Shown here piece after piece: positions 32,484-43,301 of a DNA stretch of 64,000 nt. The stretch is from Beta vulgaris subsp. vulgaris (lineage: Eukaryota > Streptophyta > Magnoliopsida > Caryophyllales > Amaranthaceae). The stretch is taken from assembly GCF_026745355.1 (NCBI RefSeq), contig NC_079210.1, forward strand, positions 9,122,980 to 9,186,979, given 5' to 3'. A program made the translations under genes and the position numbers. Under the pieces are notes generated by a model. That model was not told the origin of the DNA. It saw nothing but the letters and a program-made list of their open reading frames with translations, and did no database searches. Within the stretch, counting starts at the first letter, position 1; each line of letters opens with the position of its first letter.

Positions 32484-33473
32484 TCATCTTCGGGGTCGAA
32501 ACATACATCATCATCATCATCATCATGTTCGTTATCATCATCACCGGAAACATCATCCTCATTATCATAATCATCCCTATCAGTACGACGCGTGCTTGCA
32601 CCATCATCTCCCTATTCAGCATCCAAGTTATTGCCATTGTCATCGCCTATACACATAATGATTTTATTGCTTTAAAAAAATGCAGCTAATGAAGTGTGGA
32701 CTAAAGATAATACACTTGACAAAAAAAAAACCATATATAACGTCATCTGATTGTAGCATTCCATTCTAAGAATAGTAATATTACTACAGTCGAAAACATA
32801 CACACAGATGTGTATCCCAACAACCACCTGATAAATCCAATTTAGAATCTATATGTTCCCATAATGTTTGGTCTTGTACATGACCACAGTTTGGGCATTT
32901 CCAGTACGCATTTGAAATCATATATAAAATAGTATCTAACAAAATATATTGGAATGGACATAAGCAGTTTAACAACTGCCCAATACTCATGCGAAAATAC
33001 GAGTAAATAAAAGTGGGCATGCTGGTGTAGTTTAAATAATAATACTAGTATGAATTAAGGTTAACAATACCTATAGTTGTATTTCCAAAAATGTTGTTCG
33101 CCCGTTTCAAAACGATTGGCCATCTCCTTGGTTGCTACTACACGAATGTCCTTCATAAGTGAAGTAGTGAAGACCTCCGGATGTATTCACCTAATCATCT
33201 CCTGCACCACAAGGCTGTCCAGCTCCTTGTTCACACCTAATCTACCATGTCTTTTAATTTGGGATCCTTAGCTGGTCCCTTCACAGATGGAGTTTCCCTT
33301 TTTGACGCACGCCTAACACCACACTTCTTCCATACACATAGCGTTGGATCAAACGTATATCCTAGAGTAAGAGTGATTGTGTTGCTATTGAATGGTGTTG
33401 TGTATTCATAGTCTGCAATCACCTCATTTGAAAGGTCCACTTTGAAGTGCCTAAACACCTTAGTCAGCCACAT
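32484..33473 (-). pseudogene. Decayed minus-strand gene with acidic tail, function unknown
   Basis: The frame 33473-33237 reads MWLTKVFRHFKVDLSNEVIA, then YEYTTPFNSNTITLTLGYTF, then VWKKCGVRRASKRETP, and has protein-like composition. Around 33236-33070 the minus strand still resembles coding sequence (for example VVATKEMANRF, FWKYN) but with stops. At 32658-32484 an acidic C-terminal tail is encoded, with TRRTDRDDYDNEDDVSGDDD followed by a run of seven Asp made by (GAT)n and a stop. One TAG interrupts the tail. Such acidic-tailed genes are often transposon-associated in plants, but I do not recognise this one. The plus-strand His-rich frame here is only the complement of the Asp run. Confidence 0.5.
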
Positions 33474-33515
33474 CCCATAAGGAAACCTTTTTTTTTTACT
33501 GTTATGAGCAGCAAC

Positions 33516-33563
33516 TGTAATCCCCCGTAAATTTATGAATTTTATAAATATATTTTAGTATAT

Positions 33564-33637
<74 letters not shown>

Positions 33638-33923
33638 AGTTCTAAATAATTTATTTCTTTAAAAGGTTGACTATTTGAAAGTAAAGGAATTATTTCAAGG
33701 ATTTAAAGAAGTTAAAACATTTTATTTAGACATGCTTTGAAAAACATTTCAAAAACTTTTTGGATTTAAATGAACTTGAGGAACCCAAATACTAGTTAGA
33801 TTAGTAAAAGAACTTGCAATTGTGTTAGGAGTTTCAATCATCAATTATACTCATCATTAAACTCTATTTACAGCCCAATTGCCTTTTCCTAACCTCACAA
33901 GGAAAACACATATATAAATTCAT
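33516..33923 (+). mobile_element. LTR fragment start with (TA)n microsatellite
   Basis: Begins TGTAATCCCCCGTAAATTT, an LTR start of the same type as at 46448. A TA dinucleotide run of about 75 bases fills 33559-33633, with one phase break. The sequence is cut by the MULE at 33924 and I cannot find its continuation with certainty. Confidence 0.5.
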
Positions 33924-36396
33924 TGGTTTTTTCACCACATATCCCTAACAAATTTTTTTTGCACCATATACCCTTTCGATTTTTGAAATTCACCATGTAT
34001 CCCCCCCCCTTTGAATAAAATACATCCACTTACCTTTAATGACTAACAGAGTTAAACTCCGTTAGTCATTAACCCTTAATCCTCCCTCTAATCCAAATTA
34101 ACTAACCTAAAATCCCTAAGCAACCCTAAACCCCTCACTTTCCCTAACCCACCCCCAGCCCCCTAACCCTAGGCCCACTAGCACCCTCCACCCCTAGTGC
34201 CACCAGCCCCCTCCCCCGCGACCCCACCCCCGCAGCCCCCTACCCTGCAGCCACAGCTGTGCCTCCCCCTCCCCCGTAGCCGCAGCCAAGTCTTTGTGAA
34301 GTCGTCTTCTCCAATTTGAAATTCCTGCTAAGATTTCGACCACGTCTTCACCCCGGCCAAAATTTCTGGTTTTTTTTTATTGAAATTAGTGTATTTAAGA
34401 AGGGGAGAAGAGTGAGGAGGCGGTCAGGCGGGGGAAGGGGAGGATTTCAGGCTGAAATCGCGAGAAGAGGAGAAGAGTGAGGAAGCGGTCACGCGGGGGA
34501 GGGGGAGCATTTCGGGCTGAAATCGAGACAAGGGGAGAGGGAACTGCCTAAAAGGGGGAGGGGGAGGAGTGCGGGGAGGGGGAGGTGCAGCTGCGGGGAA
34601 GGGGAATTGCGGGGGAGGGGAAGGAGTGGCTACAGGGAGATAGAGGGGGAAGTGCAGCTGCGAGGAAAGGGAGGGGGAATTGCCGGGGGGGGGGGGGGAT
34701 TGGTTGGGGGATGGTGGGATGGGGGTGGGTGGAGGGCTGGTGGGCTGGTGGGGTTTTAGGATTTTTTGGGTTAGGGTTTTTAGTGTAAGTTATGTTTTTA
34801 GGATTAGTTATGGTTTTTAGGGTTACTTAGGATTTAGGATTTAAGGTAGTTAATTAGGTTTAGGAGAGATTAGGGATTAATGACTAAAGAAAGTGTAACA
34901 CCTTTAGTCAAAAGGGTAGTTTAATGTATTTTTTGAAAATTGGAGGGTAGATGGTGAATTTGGAAACTTGCGAGGGTATACAGTGCAAAAAAATAATTGT
35001 AAGGTGTTGAACCCTAGTTTTGATGATGACAAAGAAAAAAAGATGCAAACTAAGTAGTGAACTAATGGGTTATTTAAGTGTATGATTTTTAAGGTATCAA
35101 TGAAAGGAACTGGGAAAATACGAAGTCAAGGAAGAAGTCAAGAGAGGATTTCAAAGGCTAAGTAAAGAAGTTTCTATAAGTTGATACTGGAGCAAGCATT
35201 GGATCAAGAAGAATAAAAGCTGGCGTTTTATTTTCTAGTTCCATTGTAAAGGAACAAAGTAAGGATGGTAAGGAACATTGGCAGTTTTATTTGAGAATGA
35301 GAGTTTGTTCCTTTCTAAGGAACAAACTAAGTGGCACTAAACGAATCTGTTAAAGGAACTTGGTTTATAAAGGAACTAGACTTAGGCGTGCTGTAAGTTA
35401 ACGGTACAATAATGAATTGAGTAAGTCATGCCTAAATAATAGGAAATCAGCTTTTACTTAAGTGAAAATCAGTTTTTAAATAGAAAATCTTTTTAAAGAA
35501 AAGATTTTGTTTTTCGAAAAAGATAGAAAAATATTATCCGGTTTTTATGAAAAGTTTATTTAAAAAGATAATATTTTCTTAAAGATTAAAATTCATTTTT
35601 AATAATAAACTGTTTGGTATTTAAACTGATTTTCGGATAAAGCTCAAGAAACTCCTAATCTTTAGGAGTTGTGGCTAAAATATATCCACGTTCAAAATGA
35701 GATCATGGGATCATGGGACATGATGAGAAACGTGTTCCTTAGGGGAAGGAACATCATGGGTTAATGGACTTAACATGTAATCGATTTTAACTCCCACATT
35801 CTTTGTGATTGTCACTATAAATATTGAAGTCTAAATGAGTTCCAAAGTGTGTCTGACTAAGTAAATTAAGTGAGTTTAACTAATTAAGTGTCAGTGCCTT
35901 CATTCTCTCATAATAGCCATTTGTTCTTTGCTTTCTTACTCTAATTCCACTAAGCTTATTTCGATCAATAGTATTTTGGTTTTTGGGGTGAGGGAACTTT
36001 GAGTGAAGTTCTGTAAGAGAGAAGCTTTGAGTAAAGCTTGTAAGTATGAGAAAACTTCGAGTGAAGTTGAGAGGAACTACTGTTAAGGGAACAGTGGCTC
36101 AGGAACTTGAGTTTAGGAACTCAAGGTGTGGCTCAAGTTAAAATTAGGTTGTAACAAAGTTGTTTGGCCTAATTAGTGAAAAAGTTGAGTTTAAAATCCC
36201 TAGTGGTCGAGGTTGTTTCTTCTTGTTGGGCCCAAGAAGTTTTTCCTCGTAAAAATCCCTTGTGTTCCTCTAGCTTGTTTATTCGTTTAAGTTTAAATTT
36301 CCGCAAAAAGTTACGTTTATTTCTACACCTACAATTCACCCCCCCTCTTGTAGTGTTCCTAGGGAAATAACATAAGGGTATATGGTGAAAAAACCG
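33924..36396. mobile_element. MULE family A, copy 1, split by a solo LTR
   Basis: Left end TGGTTTTTTCACCACATATC, right end (inverted) CGGTTTTTTCACCATATACC. The right terminus lies beyond the solo LTR at 35005-36372. The inverted arms are about 170 bp and include TTAATGACTAAC...GTTAGTCATT. The centre (34130-34780) is strongly strand-asymmetric: C-rich first, then G-rich, with a G run of 14 near 34685. There is no transposase. Flanks ATAAATTCAT and ATAAATAAAC match only over the first six bases, so the target duplication is not proven. Confidence 0.78.
35005..36372 (+). mobile_element. Solo LTR, Ty1-copia Sirevirus-like, TSD TAAGG
   Basis: Runs from TGTTGAACCCTAGTTTTGAT to GGGAAATAACA, flanked by perfect TAAGG copies (35000-35004 and 36373-36377). 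The start TGTTGAACC..TTTTGATGATGACAAA and the end region AATTCACCCCCCCTCTTG are typical of Sirevirus-like copia LTRs. A TATA box (TATAAATAT) lies at 35816-35824. No internal region is present, so this is a recombination remnant of 1368 bp. The 148-codon minus frame near 36169 crosses the LTR end and is not a gene. Confidence 0.9.
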
Positions 36397-37554
36397 ATAA
36401 ATAAACAAGCTTAACATGATACTAATAAATAATAAGCGGGGATAAATAATAACATAATAACTTGCAGATACTGATATAAACTTTAACAATATTTTTATTA
36501 CTTTAAATGGAATAGTCATTGGACCGAGTTGTCTAACTAAAACTAGCCTTCCCTTTGAAAGACGAAATACGGACGAGACTCCATATTCCCATGACCTATG
36601 ATACTGAGGAACCATTTAAATAAAAATAGGAACGGTGATCAATACGAACACTGAAAAAGTCATGGCACGCTCACCATGTATCTCAACTCTTGATTGTCCA
36701 ATACTTTAGACGTGCACCGGTCCAAAGCTTATTACGATCCAAGTTTCAATTTAAATGATTTACCATTTGTTACTTGTTATGACACACAAGCAACACAAAT
36801 AATATATGATCAAGCAATCACAATTTTTTTTTTTTATCTTAGGATTAGATAAGTGATCACACAACTTACAACCCAAGATTAATTCCTTCTTTAATCCAAT
36901 CTTCCTTCTTTGTTGAACCTAGCCAACAACCATCTTACCTTTCCAAAGGTATAAAAATATCAACTTATCCAATAAGGCCCTCGGTCCTCATAGAGTAGTG
37001 AAATAATAATAAAAGGGAACAACATGATTCAATCATTATCCATACCAATAAATATATTAATTCTCCCATGTGAATTAATAAATAAAGTTTCCAACCAACA
37101 TGTTTGCATCAATCTTCCATACAAACATGATATAAATCTCATAGTATAAATCTCATAATTAACATGTTCGAAACAACGGCATAAAACATACAAAATTCAA
37201 CATAATAGCAATCATATATGAACTCACATAGTTCCTATACATGATACTACATAACTTTACTTCTTAAAATCATGATACTACATCAATCAACACATAGGCA
37301 TGTACGTATCTTATGAATACAAACTGATGGCCACTTTAACAGTCTAAAAAATCGCCTAGAGAGAATTCTCCGCCTAAAACAACTAATAAAAATTCATAAT
37401 CAATACTAAAATAATTCCAACAACTTTAAAATACTTTAAACCTCTAAAAGTATTTAAAATTTGTGGTATCATCATTAAAACTCTAATTACTAACACTTCC
37501 TAGCATAGTACTACTATACCAGTCATTAAAATCTTTAAAACTCCATTAATAATA

Positions 37555-38797
37555 CGGTTTTTTCACCAAGTACCCCCGAGTTTTCAAAAAATTCACCTGG
37601 TACCCTCCAAGTTTTCAAAATTCACAGGGTACCCCCAAGTTTCAAACTAATACACGGGGTACCCTTAAATGACCTTAATGACTAACGGCGTTAACTGCCG
37701 TTAGTCATTAATCCCATTAAACCCTAATTAGGCCTAATCAACCTAACTAAATCCTAATTAGGCCTAATTAACCTAACCCTAACCCTCAAACCCTAACCCT
37801 AACCTCACTACCACCCAACCACCACCCCTCCCCTCACCCACCCCACCCTACAGCCACAACCCCCACCGCAACCCCACCCCCACCGCCCCTACCCTCCCTC
37901 CCCCACTCCCCGCAACCACCGCAACCCCACCCTCCCTCCCCTACTCCCGTAACCACCGCAGCCCTCGAAATCTCACCCCTCCCCCTCCCCCTCCCCCATC
38001 CTCCGTCACGAGCTCGAAATTCAACAGGCCAAAGCCTTCACGAGCCCAGAATCGACAACCTTCATCTTCGAACTAGAGAGCTGATTAGGCGGGATTTGAC
38101 AAGGGTTAGGAGAGGGGTGCGAAATTCGTCGGGGGTGGGGGAGGGGCTGCGGAATTCGTCCGGGGTGGGGGAGGGGCTGCGGAATTCGTTGGGGGTGGAG
38201 GGGAGGGGTTGCGGAATTCGTCGGGGTGGGGGAGGGGTTGTTGAATTCGTCGGGGGGGGGAGGGTGCGGAATTCGTCGGGGGTGGGGGAGGGGCTGCGGA
38301 ATTCGTCGGGGGTGGAGGGGAGAGGTTGCGGAATTTGTCGGGTGGGGGAGGGGTTGCGGAATTCGTCGGGGGTGGGGAGGGCTGCGGAATTCGTCGGGGT
38401 GGGGGATGAGGTGCAGAATTCGCCGGGATGGGGGTGGGGGTGGGGTGCGGAATTCGACGAGGTTGGGGGAGGGGGTGGCGACGGGGTTGGGGTAGGGGGG
38501 ATGCGGTGGTGGGAGGGGGCCCGCTTGGGTGGGGGCTGCCATGGGTGGGGGAAGGTGGGGGAAGGGGGTTAGGGTTAGGGTTAGAAGTTATTAGGGTTTA
38601 ATTAGGAGTTAGATTTTAGGGTTTAGGGTTAAATTAACGGTTAATTAGAGTTAAGACTAACGGCGGTTAACACCGTTAGTCATTGAGGGTATTTGAGTGT
38701 ATTAGTTTGTAATTTAGGGGTACCCCGTGTATTTTGGAAACTTGGGGGGTACCAGGTGAATTTTCTGAAAACTCGGGGGTACTTGGTGAAAAAACCG
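37555..38797. mobile_element. MULE family A, copy 2, perfect 9-bp TSD
   Basis: CGGTTTTTTCACCAAGTACC and its inverse bound 1243 bp. TTAATAATA flanks both ends (37546-37554 and 38798-38806), a perfect 9-bp duplication. The inverted arms are about 200 bp, each with an internal palindrome (AATGACTAACGGC...GCCGTTAGTCATT, 37677-37709, and 38655-38684). Next to the arms lie telomere-like CCCTAA repeats (37771-37806; TTAGGG at 38568-38586). The centre is C-rich, then G-rich. No transposase is present. Confidence 0.92.
38100..38470. repeat. G-rich ~30-bp minisatellite in MULE copy 2
   Basis: About 12 units, each with GGAATTCGTCGGGGGTGGGG and a GAGGGGCTGC type tail of variable length. Many consecutive G runs (3-6 G) lie on the plus strand. 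The repeated frames (NEFRNPSP/SSGVGEGLRN types) in all directions are products of the repeat, not proteins. Confidence 0.9.
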
Positions 38798-40531
38798 TTA
38801 ATAATATCCTTTTAAAAATTCCAGTAATATATAATTTATTAAAATTCCCTTTAAACATACTTAAATTTATAAGAATAAGTAGTTCCATAGTTTATAACAT
38901 ACTACTATGATTTTTTAATGTTTAACACCCTAAAAATTCCAGTAATATATAATTAAAAAATCCGATCTAAACATAATAATTAAATCTGAATTTTTATTAT
39001 TCAATACATAAATTATATAATCTTAGATTTATAATAAAATCTTCAAACTATGGCTTTTAAAAAACAATTCTTAAAAACACAATCTTTAAAAAACTTGAGG
39101 AGGAAGAAAGGTAATCGAACCAAAACGAAGGAAGAAAAGACAAAGGGTCGTCGGCGTGGTGACGTGGCAGCGCAGGCAGCAGGTGCACGGTGGTTGGTGG
39201 TGGTTTGATTGAGGAAGGGAAGTTTTGTTATTGAAGAAGAAATCATTCTTGGAAGAGAAGACAGAAGAAGGAGAAAATTTGCGAGAGAGAGAGAATATGT
39301 ATCGGGTTTTGTTGTGTGGAGTAAGGAGAGAGAAAATTATGTGTGGGAAAATTTATAGGTTTAATGAATTTACGGTATTTTCACCATATACCCCTGACAA
39401 GTATTTTTGTGCACCATATACCCTCGCAACTTTCCAAATTCACCATATACCCTCCAATTTTCAAAAAATACATTAAACTATCCTTTTGACTAACGGTGTT
39501 AGACTTCCGTTAGTCATTAACACCCAATCTCCCCTAAACCCTAAGTAACCCTTAAAACCATAACTAACCCTAAAAACCTAACTAACTCTAAAATTGTAAT
39601 ACTCCGTATTTTTGGAGTTATATTTTAGTATCATATACAAAAAAAAAAAAAAATAATACAGTTTGAGTAGACTTACGACTTTAATGTAATTCTATTATCG
39701 TTCGGTTTATTTTAATTTCGATATAAATAAATTAAACCCAGTGTTACTAGACCTATGATTGCCACACTATAAATAGGAGAGAATAAGAAAAAAAGAAAAA
39801 AAATTATGAAACCCTAATTCTCTCTCCCTCTCAGCCGTCCCTCTCTCTTTTCACTCCCTCAGTCATTCTCTCCCTCTCTCTCAAATTCTCTCTCCTCTCT
39901 CTCCTTCTCTCTTGTCGCCTCCTCTGAATATCTACGCCTTCGACGAAGTGGTGTGCGAGCAGTGGAGTGCTCGAGTGTGTGTATGTGCACGGTCGTTCGT
40001 GTAACGCCCCGACCTCTAATCATCGTGGTTAAGTTAATTAATCGATTATTAGCAGCGGAACCTAGATAGTCGACGCGTTACCGCCGTACTTTCCATAAGG
40101 AAAATACAAGGCAACATAAAATCATAAACTTAAACATTTATAACATGAAGCATAATATAGATCCAACATTAGTCTTGATTAATAGAAACTTAGTTACTAA
40201 TCAGAGTTTTGACATAAACTTAAATTAAAACCATGAGAGTCTAGATAATCTAGATATAATTAATCCTCACTGCTACGCCATCCCGTTATCACCATCGGTA
40301 CCTAAAACATAAAACAAAACGTCGTGAGCCGAGGCTCAGTAACATACTACTCTAACATCGTAAATTCATTCACATCATTTTAGTTAAAAACAGGGAAGGA
40401 GAGAATAAGTAAAACTTTCATAAACATATCATAGTAGTTACATTATCTTCTTTATCATGTTCATCATCATATATCTTTTACTTTGGTAACTTGGCTAGTA
40501 CATCATAACATAGGGGACGTCTCCCATACAT

Positions 40532-40728
40532 AACCGTCAGGCGGTCACATCATAGGTGACACTTGCGGTGCCGTATCATTTAAACCGTCAGGCGGTCACA
40601 ACATAGGTGACACTTGCGGTGCCCGTATCATAAAACAGTCAGGCGGTCACAACATAGGTGACACTTGCGGTGCCCGTATAAAACAGTCAGGCGGTCACAA
40701 CATAGGTGACACTTGCGGTGCCCGTATC
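40532..40728. repeat. Four ~50-bp tandem repeats in the antisense solo LTR
   Basis: Four units of the type AACAGTCAGGCGGTCACAAC then ATAGGTGACACTTGCGGTGC. The last three are nearly identical. The unit is GC-rich within AT-rich surroundings. Confidence 0.93.
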
Positions 40729-42289
40729 ATACTGCCAAGAACCGTCTTTCACTTGAATTTATCATGTTTCATTGGTTTTAAGTAACATCATCATCGTGAA
40801 TAATTATATTCTTTCATTTCATCATAAGTCATCATCATCATCTCATAGCATCATATCATAATAACCATCATAAAACATTTCATTTCCCGCAATCCATATA
40901 TAAAACATAATATTAATCATGATCATAAAACATACTTTGAAGGGGAATGCGGGTGTTAGCAGTAGACGTTACCTGATTCCTGCTTAATAACCTTGATAGC
41001 CGGGGGAGGCTTGTAATATCCTTTATCTTCCTTTAATATATTCAAGAATAATTTTATTAATGAATGTTTCGTTATTTAGCTTTTAAGCCTAAATATTAGT
41101 AGCGCTTATTAAGGTCATAACGGTTATTATAACGTCGTAAAGGTCTCCTTAAAGGTCATTATTTCTATCTTAATGTATACTTTTTAATTAGGTGACTCTT
41201 TAACATAATTAATAAATAACTCATTTACTATATTTTTAGAATTATCGAAACATTAAAGTTATATTACTAATATTATATAACCTTTCGAAAACATTACATT
41301 ATTCTAGTTCATAGTTAACTAATTAGTCGTCCATTAATAAATTAATTAAGTTTAAAGTTATAATAGATCGATTAACATTATTTTAATATTATTTAGTCAT
41401 TTAAAACTAACAAGTCAAGTAACTAATTATTATAAATGAACTTAAGGATTAGTGAAGTACTCATAACTTAAACTTAATTATAACAATAAGCTTAATGAAT
41501 TAGTTTTAAACAACTCAACTAGTTTAAAAAAATCATGAATTATAACCCAATAATAGATTTTCGTAAATAAATTGGGTGGTTTAGTAAAACTAACTAAATC
41601 AGCCCACTAAAGCTCAATATATTAAGCAACAAGATTAACTTGAAATTACCTAACTAGTAAATCAGATTATAAGCCAACATTATACTTAACTTAATAAATT
41701 AAACTAACATGACTTGTTAAAGCACTAAATCAGCTCTAGTTTAACTCAATTGTCCATCTAATACTAAATAGTTTAGCTAATACAATTAAAAGTCAGATTT
41801 GAGCCCGATTAGTGAACATGCAACACTTAAATTGAATTGGTTTGGCTAATATAAGTCAGTTTTCTTTAGGCCCAATTTAACTAATTAACACTAGGTAGTA
41901 GTTGGGCTTGCATTAACATAAAACTTGAAATCAAAATTTTAAACAAACAATATCATCACTCTGCTACTAGAGCAGGGAAGACGAAAATTCCGGCAGGGAT
42001 GGGACGTCGGCTCCGGTGGACGGAGAGCAGCAGCGGCGGTCAGCGAGAAACGACGACAGCGTGGCGTGGTGGCTGGGTCTCGACAGGTGCTGCGCGCGCG
42101 GCAGTGATGCGCGAAGGAGAAGAGGAGTGAGAGAGTGCGAAGAGGAGAGTGAGAGAACGAAGCTGCTGGCGGTTGGCGGGGCTCCGGCGGGGTCTGGTGA
42201 CCGGCGAGTGAAGACAAGGTGGGTGCGGGACTGGGAGCGGCGCAGGTGGCGCGCGCGGTGGCCGACGGTGGTCGGTCGTGGCCTCGTGG

Positions 42290-43301
42290 CAGTGGCGGAG
42301 CCAGCAGGGGGGACAAGGGGACAGATGTCCCCCCACTTTTAAAAAATTATTTCTTAAAAAAAAAAAGAAAAAAAAAAATCGAAAAGAAACACGCTCAGCC
42401 CTTGCAGTGAGCAAACGCGTCATACGCGTGAACATTTTGAAAAAACGCTGAAGAGAGAGACTGAGGAAGAAAGATTGAGAGCGAGAAACCCTAAACTCGC
42501 GAAGGAGGGATGACGACCGGCGACGTCGACCGCACATTCGCATTCGTCGGAGCCGACGACAATGAGCGGTTGCGAAGTCAGCAAGAGAAAGTGACGCTGC
42601 GAGCAGTGGCGAGAATGCGACGGAGTAGGAGATGAAGAGGAAGCGACGCATACGAAGGAGGGACGACGAACGGCGACGTCGACCGCACATTCGCATTCGT
42701 CGGAGCCGCCGCCGACGAGCGGTTGCGAAGTCAGGAAGAGGAAGCGACGCTGCGAGCAGTGGCGAGAATGCGACGGAGTAAGGAGACGAAGAGGAAGTGA
42801 CGCCACGACGGAGTCAGGAGACGAAGCGACGCCCCCACCCCCACCGCCCGCGTCCATTCGCCGTCCTGACCTCCTGAGAAGCCCAATCCAGTCAGTCAGT
42901 AAGTTTTCTTAACCCTAAGATTTGTGAAATGTTAATCTGTGATTGTGGATGTATGGTTGTTGATTGATAAATTGATTTGTTATTGGTTTGTAATTGGTCA
43001 TGAACTCAAGATTTAGGAAATTGGTAGTTTGCAATTTAGAATTTCTAATTAGGAAATTATAAATATGAGTTGATTTATAATCGAAATATTGAATAGTTTG
43101 GTTTCAAGAGGAATATTTGTATATAATTGATTAATGTTTATCAATATTATAGGAAATTGTTAGTTTGCAAATTTTGGAATTTTGAATGAAAAAATAAGTA
43201 TTAAACAATTTGTGTTGTATCGTTTTTTTCTTAAAAAAAATTCTGAATGCTTGACGGTCGAATTTTGTCCCCCCACTTTGAGAATCCTGGCTCCGCCACT
43301 G
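42290..43301. mobile_element. Non-autonomous hAT element, TSD CCTCGTGG
   Basis: The ends CAGTGGCGGAGCCAG and CTGGCTCCGCCACTG are inverted repeats. CCTCGTGG flanks both sides (42282-42289 and 43302-43309), a perfect 8-bp duplication as expected for hAT. The 1012-bp element has no transposase. Its left half carries a GC-rich ~165-bp tandem duplication (about 42480-42640 and 42650-42810), followed by CAGTCAGTAAGTTTTC, which resembles an exon-intron border. A captured 5' gene part is possible but not identified. Confidence 0.93.

Larger units (their letters stand above)
36397..39372 (-). mobile_element. Probable antisense gypsy LTR remains, carrying MULE copy 2
   Basis: AT-rich 36400-37545 includes GTGCACCGGTCC (36714). 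39050-39372 includes a GC-rich stretch (GTCGGCGTGGTGACGTGGCA) and then a minus-strand TATA-like box (TATAAATTTTCC) near 39349. This is the layout of the antisense LTRs at 10512 and 40000. I cannot align it closely, so the identity is inferred from layout. Confidence 0.4.

Noticed and set aside
32446..32658. His-rich 70-codon plus-strand frame (possible metal-binding peptide)
   Set aside because: The His run is the complement of a GAT (Asp) run in the minus-strand acidic tail, and plus-strand composition outside the run is not protein-like.
36169..36615. 148-codon minus-strand frame
   Set aside because: It spans the right end of the solo LTR and the MULE terminus, so it is an accidental frame.
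37771..37806. Interstitial telomere
   Set aside because: Only a few imperfect CCCTAA words are present, mirrored by TTAGGG words at the other end of the same MULE. They belong to the element's inverted structure rather than to a telomere fusion.
38021..38572. 158- and 173-codon frames on both strands
   Set aside because: They arise from a ~30-bp minisatellite whose length is often a multiple of three, so several frames are open. They encode only repeated motifs.
42016..42857. Overlapping 108-218-codon frames around the hAT left end
   Set aside because: They cross the hAT boundary and are open on both strands because of GC richness. A captured exon is discussed as a finding, but no gene is called.
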